DNA of 56,144 nt from the NCBI GenBank assembly GCA_018057705.1, contig JAGPDF010000026.1:1-56144 (forward strand), given 5' to 3'. A program made the translations under genes and the position numbers. Positions 9,602 through 17,347 of the stretch are shown piece after piece; within the stretch, counting starts at the first letter, position 1, and each line of letters starts with the position of its first letter. This stretch comes from Thermoanaerobaculia bacterium. GTDB taxonomy: Bacteria > Acidobacteriota > Thermoanaerobaculia > Multivoradales > JAGPDF01. The notes under the pieces are model-generated. The model was not told the DNA's origin. It made no database searches and was given only the letters and a program-made list of their open reading frames with translations.

Positions 9602-10176
9602 TCCGCCGGTTCGGATTCCAGCGCGCGCCGCAGCCAGGCCTGGGCACGCAGCCAGTCACGCTGCACGGTGCGCGTCGAGAGCTCGAGCGCCGCAGCGATC
9701 TCCTCGTCGTTCATGCCGGCGAAATAGCGGCACTCGACGATGCGTGCCAGGCGTTCGTTGAAGGTCTCCAACTGCTCGAGCGCCTGGTGGACGGCGAGCA
9801 CGAGCTCCGCCTGTTCGGCGACTCCCACGAAGGCGGAGTCGAGCGTGACGAGCCGCGCGCCGCCGCCGCGCTTGCCGGCCGCGTGCCGGCGGGCGTGATC
9901 GACCACGACGAAGCGCATGGCGCGCGCCATCACGCCGAAGAAGTGGGCCCGGCTCTGCCAGTCGATCGACTGCTCGTCGAAGAGCCGCAGGTAGGCTTCG
10001 TTGACCAGCGCGACGGTGTCGAGCGTACGTCCGGGTGGCGCCTTGCGCAGTTGCTGGCGCGCCATCCTTTCGAGCTCGGCATGCGCGAGCTCGACCAGGT
10101 GGCCGAAGGCGTTCGCATCCCCCGCCCGATGCTCCTTCAAGAGCCGCGTCAGATTGCCGCCGAGAGCGTCTTCCAT
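9598..10176 (-). CDS. ECF-like RNA polymerase sigma factor (TIGR02999-type)
   Basis: This 192-residue protein has a sigma-2 region around LVNEAYLRL (residues 50-58) and FFGVMARAMR (78-87). A sigma-4 helix-turn-helix lies at about 150-185 (MNDEEIAAALELSTRTVQRD). Its length and motifs fit the extracytoplasmic-function-like group (TIGR02999) whose members are often encoded beside Hanks-type kinases. There is no anti-sigma gene nearby, so the adjacent kinase at 7085 is a plausible regulator; that is inference. The start at 10176 is the only good ATG and has no strong Shine-Dalgarno. Its stop overlaps the kinase stop on the opposite strand. Confidence 0.88.
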   Translation of the reverse strand: MEDALGGNLTRLLKEHRAGDANAFGHLVELAHAELERMARQQLRKAPPGRTLDTVALVNEAYLRLFDEQSIDWQSRAHFFGVMARAMRFVVVDHARRHAAGKRGGGARLVTLDSAFVGVAEQAELVLAVHQALEQLETFNERLARIVECRYFAGMNDEEIAAALELSTRTVQRDWLRAQAWLRRALESEPAD

Positions 10177-10235
10177 GCCGATGGCGGAACTAGATCACGT
10201 CGCTCGCGCGCCCCGGAAGAGGGTCCACCGGCCCG

Positions 10236-10958
10236 TCAGCTCGCGGCGCGCACCACCGGCAAGGCGACTTCGTTGCGACGCAGGAACCAGAGCGTCCAGG
10301 GCGGGTCGTAACGCAGCGACTCCGCCGGGCCGGTCACCTGCCAGCCGCTCGTCGCGAGCTGGGCGCGCAGCAGGCGCTCCTGCTCCGCAAACCGGGCGTC
10401 GCTCCACAGACCCGAAAATCGCAGCACCGCGACCTGGCGCGGCAGCGCTTCGCGCAGTGTGACGCGGGGGTCGGTCGGCTCGGGCAGGGTCGAAAGAGTC
10501 CAGGCGCTCGGCATCGCGAACGACATCACCCAGAGCTCCGGGCTCTCCGGGGCGGTCGGCCTGGCGCTGTCCGCCGCCGCGGGGCGCATGCCGACCGGCG
10601 CGGTCATGGCGATCTTCGCGCTCGCGGCCGGCCGCATCCCGACCGGCGCGGTCATGTCGATCTTCGTACTCTCACCCGCCGCACCGCGCACCCGGTTGCC
10701 GCCGAAGATATAGCCGGCGAGACGCCGGAAGGCCGCATTGCTCACCCCATCGAAGGTCCCCGAGACCTCGGTCTCGGCGAGCACGAGGGCGGCGTAGGAG
10801 CGGATCTCCACCTCGCCCAGCTTTTCGAGAACTTCGTAGGTCGGCTCTTCGGTGGCCATGGCGGGGGCTCCAGTCAGGAGGACGGCGAGCGCCACGCCCG
10901 TCAGGCCCGCCAGGCGGCGAGGCGGCGGGGCGAGCGAGACCGAGCGCGAGATCGTCAC
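10236..10958 (-). CDS. SOUL-family heme-binding protein with an internal duplication
   Basis: This 240-residue protein has a signal peptide (hydrophobic stretch about 16-36, cut near PAMA) and a SOUL domain. Recognisable parts are YEVLEKLGEVEIRSY, the fold motif KIxMTAPV and a C-terminal YDPPWTLWFLRRNEV. The KIxMTAPVGMRPAA segment occurs twice in tandem, 16 residues apart. SOUL/HEBP proteins bind heme or tetrapyrroles; with its signal this one should be periplasmic. The GTG at 10958 has AGGAGGT overlapping it, so initiation may actually use a codon slightly downstream. The first five to ten residues are uncertain. It lies upstream of the sigma-factor gene on the same strand, 59 nt apart. Confidence 0.8.
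   Translation of the reverse strand: MTISRSVSLAPPPRRLAGLTGVALAVLLTGAPAMATEEPTYEVLEKLGEVEIRSYAALVLAETEVSGTFDGVSNAAFRRLAGYIFGGNRVRGAAGESTKIDMTAPVGMRPAASAKIAMTAPVGMRPAAADSARPTAPESPELWVMSFAMPSAWTLSTLPEPTDPRVTLREALPRQVAVLRFSGLWSDARFAEQERLLRAQLATSGWQVTGPAESLRYDPPWTLWFLRRNEVALPVVRAAS
10585..10664 (-). repeat. 48-bp tandem duplication inside the SOUL gene
   Basis: Positions 10585-10616 and 10633-10664 are the same 32-nt sequence with two mismatches, offset by exactly 48 bp (16 codons). This duplicates the KIxMTAPV motif in frame. Confidence 0.85.
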
Positions 10959-11040
10959 ACCTCCTACTACGCCCCCATCGCCAGGGCGGACGAGATCGCC
11001 GAGGAATGGGTCGAAAGCGCCGGTCCGGGGAAGTCCCGCC

Positions 11041-11241
11041 CTACTTCCGCGCGCGCGCTGCGCGGGCGGCCTGTGCCATCTGGGCGAGCGCGACTCCCGC
11101 TCCCATGCCGCCGGCGAAGAGCGCCAGGATGTCGACCAGACGAACGCGGTCACGCATGCCGAGCGCCGCTGCGGCCGCGACGACGATCGACAGCAAGGAG
11201 CCGACGAGCTGCAGGCGGAAGCGGAGTCGGTCGTTTCTCAT
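11041..11241 (-). CDS. Small membrane protein of unknown function
   Basis: This 66-residue protein has two hydrophobic segments (about 12-28 and 37-56) around a short charged loop, and a basic Arg/Lys C-terminus. I do not recognise a family. Its ATG at 11241 shares one base with the TGA of the upstream PNPOx-GAF gene (TGATG), so it is translationally coupled and belongs to that operon. A membrane partner or anchor for the upstream sensor-like protein is possible but unproven. Confidence 0.6.
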   Translation of the reverse strand: MRNDRLRFRLQLVGSLLSIVVAAAAALGMRDRVRLVDILALFAGGMGAGVALAQMAQAARAARARK

Positions 11242-12647
11242 CAGGCTGAGTCCTTCTCGACGAGCTCGACGGCACTCTCGATCTCGAGCGCGAAGCGGCC
11301 GCGGCGGACCGGCACCATGCGCACCCAGGGGCACTTCTCGGCGAGGCGCTTGCGCAGCAGGATCAGCCGGCTCTCGAGGTTGTCCTTGTAGGCGGGGAGG
11401 CCCAACGCGGGGTCCAGGCGCAGCTCGCGATTGGTGAACTCGGTTCGGCCGTCACGCTGGTGCTGGTTGAGGATCTTCCAGAAGATCTTCGCCGGGACGT
11501 TGCGCACCAGGTACTCGTCGCCGAGAAAGATCGTCTCGTCGTTGCGGAAGTAGACGAATCGGAGCTTGCGGTGGCACTCCTCCGGCGGCTCGGGCGCCGG
11601 CCGAGGCGCAACCGACGGTGCCGCCTCCTCCTCGTCCTCCTGCATGCGGTCGATGCCCATGGCGATCTGGTTGGCGACGATCTGCAGGAACGCCTCGTCC
11701 CACTCGTCGAAGGCCAGCGGATCCCGGCTCTCGAAGCCGAGCACGCCGACGAGTCGATCGCCAGCGAGCAGCGGCAGCGCGAGCTGGGCCCGGACATCGG
11801 GCAGACCGGGGAGCGGGATCTCCGGAGCCAGCCGGGGGTGGCCGCCGCGATCGGCGAAGCGCTCGCGGATCGTATGCCCGTAGCGGATCTCCGCGCCGAC
11901 GCCGGCGACGCGCACCATGCGGCGCTCGGCCGCGGCGATGCCCATGACGCCATCCCCGATCGCGATCTCGGCGCCCACCCCTTCCGCACCGTAGCCACGG
12001 CTGGCGATTGCCACCAGGCGGCACTCGCGGTCGTCGGGAACGAGCACCATCGAGTGGGAGAAGGCGAAGAGCTCGTCGAGCCCCTGAAGGGCGCTGGCGA
12101 GCAGCGCATCGAGATCGCCGGCGCGGGCGATCTTCCCCGAGATCGCCTGCAGGCCCCGAAGCTCCGAGAGCTGGTCGGGTGCCGGGTGGCGATGGCTCTC
12201 CGGGTCCCAGTCGGCGGGTCCGGCCGGCGGAGAGGCGAGCGGGTCGACGAACTCCTCCACCTTGCGGATCGACTCGACCTCGTAGACATCGGCCGAGAGC
12301 AGGCGAAAGATCCCCTTCATCCCGGTGTGCGAGGCGATCACCTGGATGCGCGCCGCCATGGTGTCGAAGAGCGGACCTGCCGTCTCGAGATGGTCGAAGC
12401 GCAGCTCGAGGCGGTAGAGCTCGAAGGTCCGCGGATCCCAGAGGTCGACCGCAGCGTAGGGGTTCTCGTCGACGTTGCGCCGCGTCTTGTTGAAGAACTG
12501 GCAGGAGAGCGCGACGTGCTTCCGATCGACGAGATAGACCTGCGAGAGATAGGTGACGTTGGGCTCGCCGTGCCGGTCCGCCGTCGCGATCATCGACGGA
12601 ATGACACCCTGGAAGCAGGCCTGAAGCTCCTCCAGCCGGATCGTCAT
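11241..12647 (-). CDS. PNPOx-like / GAF / winged-helix three-domain regulator candidate
   Basis: This 468-residue protein has three parts. Residues about 5-135 resemble the pyridoxamine 5'-phosphate oxidase-like split barrel that binds FMN or heme. Residues about 165-335 form a GAF domain (for example QLALPLLAGDRLVGVLGFES). Residues about 362-456 look like an OmpR-type winged helix, with ESRLILLRKRLAEKCPWV followed by VRRGRFAL, the usual recognition-helix and wing pattern. A Pro/Glu linker lies at 337-358. The likely role is a soluble one-component sensor, with a small-molecule or redox signal altering DNA binding; this is inference from architecture. The ATG at 12647 overlaps the upstream PNPOx gene by 4 nt (ATGA), and the small membrane gene follows by 1-nt overlap. 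Confidence 0.75.
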   Translation of the reverse strand: MTIRLEELQACFQGVIPSMIATADRHGEPNVTYLSQVYLVDRKHVALSCQFFNKTRRNVDENPYAAVDLWDPRTFELYRLELRFDHLETAGPLFDTMAARIQVIASHTGMKGIFRLLSADVYEVESIRKVEEFVDPLASPPAGPADWDPESHRHPAPDQLSELRGLQAISGKIARAGDLDALLASALQGLDELFAFSHSMVLVPDDRECRLVAIASRGYGAEGVGAEIAIGDGVMGIAAAERRMVRVAGVGAEIRYGHTIRERFADRGGHPRLAPEIPLPGLPDVRAQLALPLLAGDRLVGVLGFESRDPLAFDEWDEAFLQIVANQIAMGIDRMQEDEEEAAPSVAPRPAPEPPEECHRKLRFVYFRNDETIFLGDEYLVRNVPAKIFWKILNQHQRDGRTEFTNRELRLDPALGLPAYKDNLESRLILLRKRLAEKCPWVRMVPVRRGRFALEIESAVELVEKDSA

Positions 12648-13141
12648 GCGCCGACTCTGCCGTGGGAGAGGGCCGCCGTTTCCCGCGTCAGCGGGCCGCC
12701 GGCGCCAGGCCCGGGCGTCTGCTCGAAGAGCGCCTCGCAGCGAAACGTGACCGTGAAGGCCGGCCAGTGGTTCATCGACCTCGTGGCCTGCCGGGGGACT
12801 CCGACGTGGCCCCAGTCGACGGCGAGGAGATCGAGATAGCGCACGATCTCGCGCCGCTCGTCGGCCGTCGACGGCCGGACTTCGAGGGCGCCTCCCTTCA
12901 CCTGCAGCGAGCGGTGGTCGATGGCGCGAGTGATCGTCACCGCGATCCGGCCGTTGTCGGCGAGGTTGGCGAGGGCACGCTCGGAGGTCGCGGCCGGCAG
13001 GAAGACGGTCAACGTTCCGGCTCCGGGATCGGCCCGGACTCCCGCCCCGCGAACGCAGTCGGGGCGCAGACGCGCGTCCCGTGTGCCGACAATCACGGAG
13101 ATGCCGGACTCGATGAATGCTGCGAGCTCGGGACTGATCAC
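12644..13141 (-). CDS. Stand-alone pyridoxamine 5'-phosphate oxidase-family protein
   Basis: This 165-residue flavin/heme-binding-type split-barrel protein has recognisable strands at about 14-25 (ISVIVGTRDARLRP), 42-50 and 65-75 (GRIAVTITRAIDHRSLQVKG). It is not the biosynthetic PdxH, which is longer and has other motifs. It probably binds FMN or F420-like cofactors or heme. The start is GTG at 13141. Its last four bases overlap the start of the PNPOx-GAF-winged-helix gene, so two PNPOx-like proteins are made from one message; hetero-association is possible but inferred. Confidence 0.75.
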   Translation of the reverse strand: MISPELAAFIESGISVIVGTRDARLRPDCVRGAGVRADPGAGTLTVFLPAATSERALANLADNGRIAVTITRAIDHRSLQVKGGALEVRPSTADERREIVRYLDLLAVDWGHVGVPRQATRSMNHWPAFTVTFRCEALFEQTPGPGAGGPLTRETAALSHGRVGA

Positions 13142-13229
13142 GCTGGCGGTGGCTCCGCGCGCATTCTATGTAAGAAGCGCGCGAAACCACCGCCCGGGCT
13201 CAGCGGGCGCTGCGGCTGCCCGGGCGACC

Positions 13230-13844
13230 CTACTTCGACGGGGCTGCGGGCGGAGCCATCGGAGCCATCGGAGCAGCTGGAGGGAGCGGGTCCGGGACCT
13301 TGTTCTTCACCGGCGGGAGGGTCCGCAGGAAGGCCCAGATCGCCCGCAGATCCTCCTCGGGGAGCGTCGAATACTGCTGCCAGGGCATCGGCGGGAGGAT
13401 CTCCCGGCCGCGCCCCTGGTGACGGCCGGTCTGCAGCGCCGCCAGGAACTCCTCCTCGGTCCACTTGCCGAGCCCGGTCTCCGGATCGGGTGTCAGGTTC
13501 TGGGTAAAGGTCACCCCCCAAGGCCCCGACCAGGCGGTCAACGTTCCCGCGACGGTCGCCACCCAGGGGCCCGGCGCGAGCTCGGGGGCAGGCGGCATGA
13601 CCATCTCCTGCGGGTGCCCGGCGAGTCTCCGGGACATGTCCAGCTCGGGGCCGTTGGGCCCCATTTTCTTCGTGGTGTGGCAGTCGTCGCAGCCGCCGAG
13701 CTGCACGAACTTGGCGCCCAGGGCGACCCGGTCGGGAGCCCTGTCGCCAGCGGGCAGCGCGGCAGGCGACTGGGCCTGGGTACCGACGACGGTGACGGCG
13801 ACCAGCGCCATCGCGATGGTGATTCCTTTCGCAGCGATCTTCAT
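13230..13844 (-). CDS. Periplasmic monoheme c-type cytochrome
   Basis: This 204-residue protein has a signal peptide (1-24, cut after TQAQ or nearby) and one heme-attachment site CDDCH at about residue 53. Further on are MPPAPELAPGPW and MPWQQYSTLPEEDLRAIWAFLRTLPP, the latter a typical class I cytochrome c C-terminal helix with a possible Met ligand. The C-terminus is Pro/Ala-rich. It should carry electrons in the periplasm. The ATG at 13844 follows GGGGAGA and overlaps the upstream diheme gene by 4 nt (ATGA), so the two probably form one electron-transfer unit. Confidence 0.88.
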   Translation of the reverse strand: MKIAAKGITIAMALVAVTVVGTQAQSPAALPAGDRAPDRVALGAKFVQLGGCDDCHTTKKMGPNGPELDMSRRLAGHPQEMVMPPAPELAPGPWVATVAGTLTAWSGPWGVTFTQNLTPDPETGLGKWTEEEFLAALQTGRHQGRGREILPPMPWQQYSTLPEEDLRAIWAFLRTLPPVKNKVPDPLPPAAPMAPMAPPAAPSK

Positions 13845-14926
13845 GGCTTCTCCCCTTTTGCAGCGGTTTGGATGTTGAGCGGCTGAAAGAGTCCTTCCCG
13901 GATCCACTTCTCGACCAGCGCGATCGCCTCGCGGTCGACGACCCGGCTTCCGAGCGGAGGCATCTGTGTGATCGGATCGCGGCGCGACATGCGCTCGAGC
14001 AGCAGGCTCGACTCCGGGTGCCCGGGCGCGAGACGCGCCTTCGGCGACGAGCCCGCGGGCTGAAAGCGGGCCATGCGATCGACACCGGTGGCGAGAGCCG
14101 CCGGCCGGACGCCCGGACCGTCGCCGAGGCGCACTTCGAGCGAGAAGTCGAGATCGGCGAGCGGACCGCGCGCGTTGTGGCAGCTCGCGCAGTTGCCGTG
14201 GAGATAGCCCAACGCCGAGCGCTCCGTGGCCGAGCGTGCCGGGACCTCCGGTGCCAGAGCTACCAGATCCACCGGCAAACCCTTGACCCAACCCTGGCGC
14301 ACGAGCAGGGCGAGGTCGACGTCGCCCGGACGCAGCGGTTCGGCGTGCGGCGCTCCCGGGTCGCGGGCTGCCGAGAGCTGCAGCGCCGAGAAACCGAGCA
14401 CCCGCGAGACGTTGCCCTCGTGGCAGGCGCGACAGTCGGTCCGGGCAGGCAGGTCGTAACGCACGCCATCCGGCAGCACGTAGACCGCGCGCTGGCCGAA
14501 CTTCGGCGCCAGCACGGCGTCACTTTCGTCTTCGAGCCAGCGATAGGTGGCGAAGATCCAGCCATCAGCGGTGAGCTCGAGGTAGCGCGTCTCCACCCGG
14601 CGCTCGTAGGCGAACTCCTTCCACAGGCGGGTGCCGACCGGGAAGACCCAGGCGTCGGGGTCCGAGGCGTCGATGCTCGTCCCCGGAGGGAGTGCGAGCC
14701 ACCGGCTCTTGCGGGCGCCGTCGCTCCACAACGGGTATTGGGGAGTGAAGGCGAGCAGCCCCTGGGCCACCCGCTTCGTCGCCACATCGGCGTAAAGCCC
14801 GGTCTCCGACAGGCGCGCCGCGAGGGTCTCCGCAGCGCCGGACGCCAGGGCGGGCGGCGAGGCCAGCACGAAGGCGGTACCGAGCGCGAGACCGAAGGCG
14901 GCGAGGGTGGGTGGGGAGATTCGCAT
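13841..14926 (-). CDS. Diheme c-type cytochrome-like protein (SO2930/TIGR03806-like)
   Basis: The 361-residue protein has a signal peptide (1-29, ALASG) and two heme sites, CRACH (near 167) and CASCH (near 249). The N-terminal part ([19 protein letters not shown] and the WxFPVGTxxWKEF region) matches a family I know as SO2930/HNE_0200, exported proteins often found with outer-membrane or periplasmic redox genes. The C-terminal part has [11 protein letters not shown], a cytochrome-like Met region. The function in that family is not settled. It is the first gene of a two-gene operon with the monoheme cytochrome. The palindromic element at 15018-15197 lies just upstream. Confidence 0.82.
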   Translation of the reverse strand: MRISPPTLAAFGLALGTAFVLASPPALASGAAETLAARLSETGLYADVATKRVAQGLLAFTPQYPLWSDGARKSRWLALPPGTSIDASDPDAWVFPVGTRLWKEFAYERRVETRYLELTADGWIFATYRWLEDESDAVLAPKFGQRAVYVLPDGVRYDLPARTDCRACHEGNVSRVLGFSALQLSAARDPGAPHAEPLRPGDVDLALLVRQGWVKGLPVDLVALAPEVPARSATERSALGYLHGNCASCHNARGPLADLDFSLEVRLGDGPGVRPAALATGVDRMARFQPAGSSPKARLAPGHPESSLLLERMSRRDPITQMPPLGSRVVDREAIALVEKWIREGLFQPLNIQTAAKGEKP

Positions 14927-15017
14927 CGTCAGGAGGACCTACGGAATCCTCCGACGAAAGCTTCACCCGCGGTTCCTAAATCGATCGCATGGAAACCCTA
15001 AGAATCTCCTAAGCGGC

Positions 15018-15197
15018 TAGTCCGACCTTCTCACCGGCTTCGTCGCGAGGCGTCGCAGATGCCCGTGGCTGCAAGGCGTCGCGACCGAGGCCCGCGCAGA
15101 CGTACTTTCAATACGTCGAGCAGGCCGACCAAGCGCAACGCAGCAGGCACGGGCAGCTGCGCCGCCGCAGCGGAAGCTCGGTGAGAAGGTTGGACTA
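15018..15197. repeat. 180-bp near-perfect palindromic element (MITE/REP-like)
   Basis: The ends are inverted copies: positions 15018-15036 read TAGTCCGACCTTCTCACCG and 15179-15197 are its reverse complement with one mismatch. Pairing continues inward with small bulges (the GCAG-TGCCCGTG blocks on the left match CACGGGCAGCTGC on the right). The centre is a perfect 6-bp hairpin GACGTA-CTTTCAA-TACGTC at 15099-15117. The whole could form one long cruciform or RNA hairpin. The right end supplies the TAG stop of the M28 peptidase. No ORF of its own is seen. It fills most of the 268-nt gap between the peptidase and cytochrome genes. Confidence 0.8.
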
Positions 15198-17270
15198 ACG
15201 GGCGGGGAGGAGGAGTCCGGCGTCGCGCAACGCCAGGAGGTACTCCTCCACCACCTCGAGGGGCACCGGACCGTAGGTCGCGGCGAGCGCGTCGCGGATC
15301 TCGAGCGTCGTCCGCTGTCCGTCGACCAGGTTGAGCGCTTCGTAGGTGTAGTCACCGCCGCCCCCCCAGAGGCCGGTGAACTCCGGCAGACGGAGAGCCA
15401 CCACCCGTTCCGTGCCGAGGTGGTCGGGGAGCCAGGAGTAGCCGAACGTGGTGGTGGTTCCGGGATGCGCCGGGTCGCGGCGGTAGATCGTGCCGCCGCG
15501 ACGCGCGGGCGTCGCCGGCCGTGCCACCAGGGCATCGAAAGTGGCGAAGAACCGGGCGGCCTCCTCGGTGAGACCGCTCGGGGAGAGCGCGAAGTGCGAC
15601 AGGGAGCCGAAAAGTGCGCGCTCCCGGGCAGCGGTGAAGCGGGCGAGGTTCTCGGATTCGAAGCGGTCGAGCTTCGCCGCGCGTTCCACCGTCGTCGCCG
15701 CGCGGCCGAGCGCCGCCGAGCGCTGCAGCCGCCAGAGCGCGGGGACATCGGAGTCGTCGAGATTCGCCAGCGCCCAACCCGTCGCCGCGGCGAGGAAGGC
15801 GACGCGACCGAGCTTGGTCGAATCGAGATTCGCCGGCAGGTCGCGGTCGGTGTGGATGAAGCGGTCGGGCCAGTCGTTGAAGTAGATCGCCGGAATGCCG
15901 AACGATGAGTCGTTGTAGACCTCGTGGTCGCTGCCGAGGGTGAGTCCGGTCGGCTCGGCGCGCAGCGGCTCCTTGCCGCCGCGGGGGGAGAGCAGCGGGA
16001 AGGCCGCGCTGCCGGTCGCAGCGTAGGTCATCGACTGCTCGTTCAGCCAGACTGCGCCGGCCGCCGCGAGATCGTGCACGAACGACGGCAGGCTGGCCGG
16101 GCCGCGAGTGACGTGAAAAACCGCCCGGGTTTCCGGCCCGCCGCCGACCATATCGAGGTGCAGCGCCGCCTTGAACCGCCGTGCGAGGTCGGGGCGTCCG
16201 GCGAGGAGCGCGTGCGTGCCCTCGATCTCGGGCGGCCAGACGAAGCGCAGCGTCCGTCGCGGGGGCGCGAGCCGGCCCTCGCGGATCAGCTTCGAGAGGG
16301 TACGCGCCACCTCGAGGATCGTCGCGCAGCCGCTGGCGTTGTCGTTGGCGCCCGGGCGCGGATGATCGAGGTGACAGCTGTAGACGATCTCTTCGGTGCC
16401 GACCTGCGGATCGACGCCGCGAATCGTCGCCGAGGGAATGGAATAGGCCCCCGGCAGGGCGCCGGCGTCGACTCGCGCCGCGAGCCGCACCGTCTCTCCC
16501 GCCGCAAGGCGCCCGGCGAGCGCGCGGCCGCGAGCCGGCGAGACCATGAAGGCGAACGTCCGGACCTCGGCAAAGCCGTCGAGATGGCCCCAACGGACGA
16601 GCGAGGCGTCCTCGCCCCACCAACCCTGATGCTGGTTCTGCGCCCAGCTCACGATGCCTTTGGCACCGTGGCCGCCGACGGCAAGCGTGGCGACCGCCTC
16701 GGGTTGCGACGAGGTCAGCACCAGGCGTCCACCGACCGCCTTCCCGGCGTAGTCGGTCTCATGCGTTCCGGCGCCCACATCGACGAGCTCGGCGCTCGCC
16801 ACTTCGCCGGCGACACTGTCCTGTGCCAAGCCCAGCGGCGCCTCCTCCCAGCTCGCCAGGCGCTCGACCCGCGCGCCCGCGGCGTCGAGCTCCCAGAGCT
16901 CGGCGAAGCGTGCGTTCCACGCCGGGCGCGAGCGCTGCGTACCGTAGAAGATCGCGCCGTCAGCCGGCAGGACGATCGGCGCGACCTCGGTGAGGCCGTA
17001 GCTCTCGAGCGCCTCGAGCACCAGCTGCCCTGCGGCATCGAAGCCCGTCGAGCCGCGCATCCGGTGCTGGCGCGAGAGCCCCTCGACGGTGCGCATCGCC
17101 GCCTCGCCGGAGACCTCCTGGGCGAGGGCCGCGGTCTCGGCTGCGGAGAGGAGCGGCGGCAGTGACACCGGCGGGGCGGCAACGGGCGAGGCGGCGAGCG
17201 CCACCGCGGGCAGAATCCAGAGGCCCGGGAGAACCGAGGCCGGGCGGCGCAGGGGCGCAGAGGGTCGCAT
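15195..17270 (-). CDS. Secreted M28-type zinc peptidase with PA-like insert
   Basis: The 691-residue protein has a signal peptide (about 1-32). A PA-like region (about 150-270) precedes the M28 catalytic part. Candidate metal/catalytic residues are His300 and Asp302 (CHLDHP), Asp310 (GANDNASG), Glu348/Glu350 (WPPEIEG), Asp373 (HLDMVGGG), Asp448-Glu450 (SDHE) and His473 (FIHTD). The PPEIEG form instead of the usual EE, and the P-x-P-x-A-N-D-N pattern, recall the DUF4910 aminopeptidase branch. It should release amino acids from peptides in the periplasm. The C-terminal 150 residues look like an added helical domain. Its stop codon lies in the palindromic element. It is divergent from the AraC gene over 77 nt. 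Confidence 0.87.
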   Translation of the reverse strand: MRPSAPLRRPASVLPGLWILPAVALAASPVAAPPVSLPPLLSAAETAALAQEVSGEAAMRTVEGLSRQHRMRGSTGFDAAGQLVLEALESYGLTEVAPIVLPADGAIFYGTQRSRPAWNARFAELWELDAAGARVERLASWEEAPLGLAQDSVAGEVASAELVDVGAGTHETDYAGKAVGGRLVLTSSQPEAVATLAVGGHGAKGIVSWAQNQHQGWWGEDASLVRWGHLDGFAEVRTFAFMVSPARGRALAGRLAAGETVRLAARVDAGALPGAYSIPSATIRGVDPQVGTEEIVYSCHLDHPRPGANDNASGCATILEVARTLSKLIREGRLAPPRRTLRFVWPPEIEGTHALLAGRPDLARRFKAALHLDMVGGGPETRAVFHVTRGPASLPSFVHDLAAAGAVWLNEQSMTYAATGSAAFPLLSPRGGKEPLRAEPTGLTLGSDHEVYNDSSFGIPAIYFNDWPDRFIHTDRDLPANLDSTKLGRVAFLAAATGWALANLDDSDVPALWRLQRSAALGRAATTVERAAKLDRFESENLARFTAARERALFGSLSHFALSPSGLTEEAARFFATFDALVARPATPARRGGTIYRRDPAHPGTTTTFGYSWLPDHLGTERVVALRLPEFTGLWGGGGDYTYEALNLVDGQRTTLEIRDALAATYGPVPLEVVEEYLLALRDAGLLLPAR

Positions 17271-17347
17271 CGAAGGATGTTACGACGGCGAAGACGGGTT
17301 GTCGCGGGCGGTGAACTCGGCCGCGGGCTCGAATAGTCTGTCTCGCC

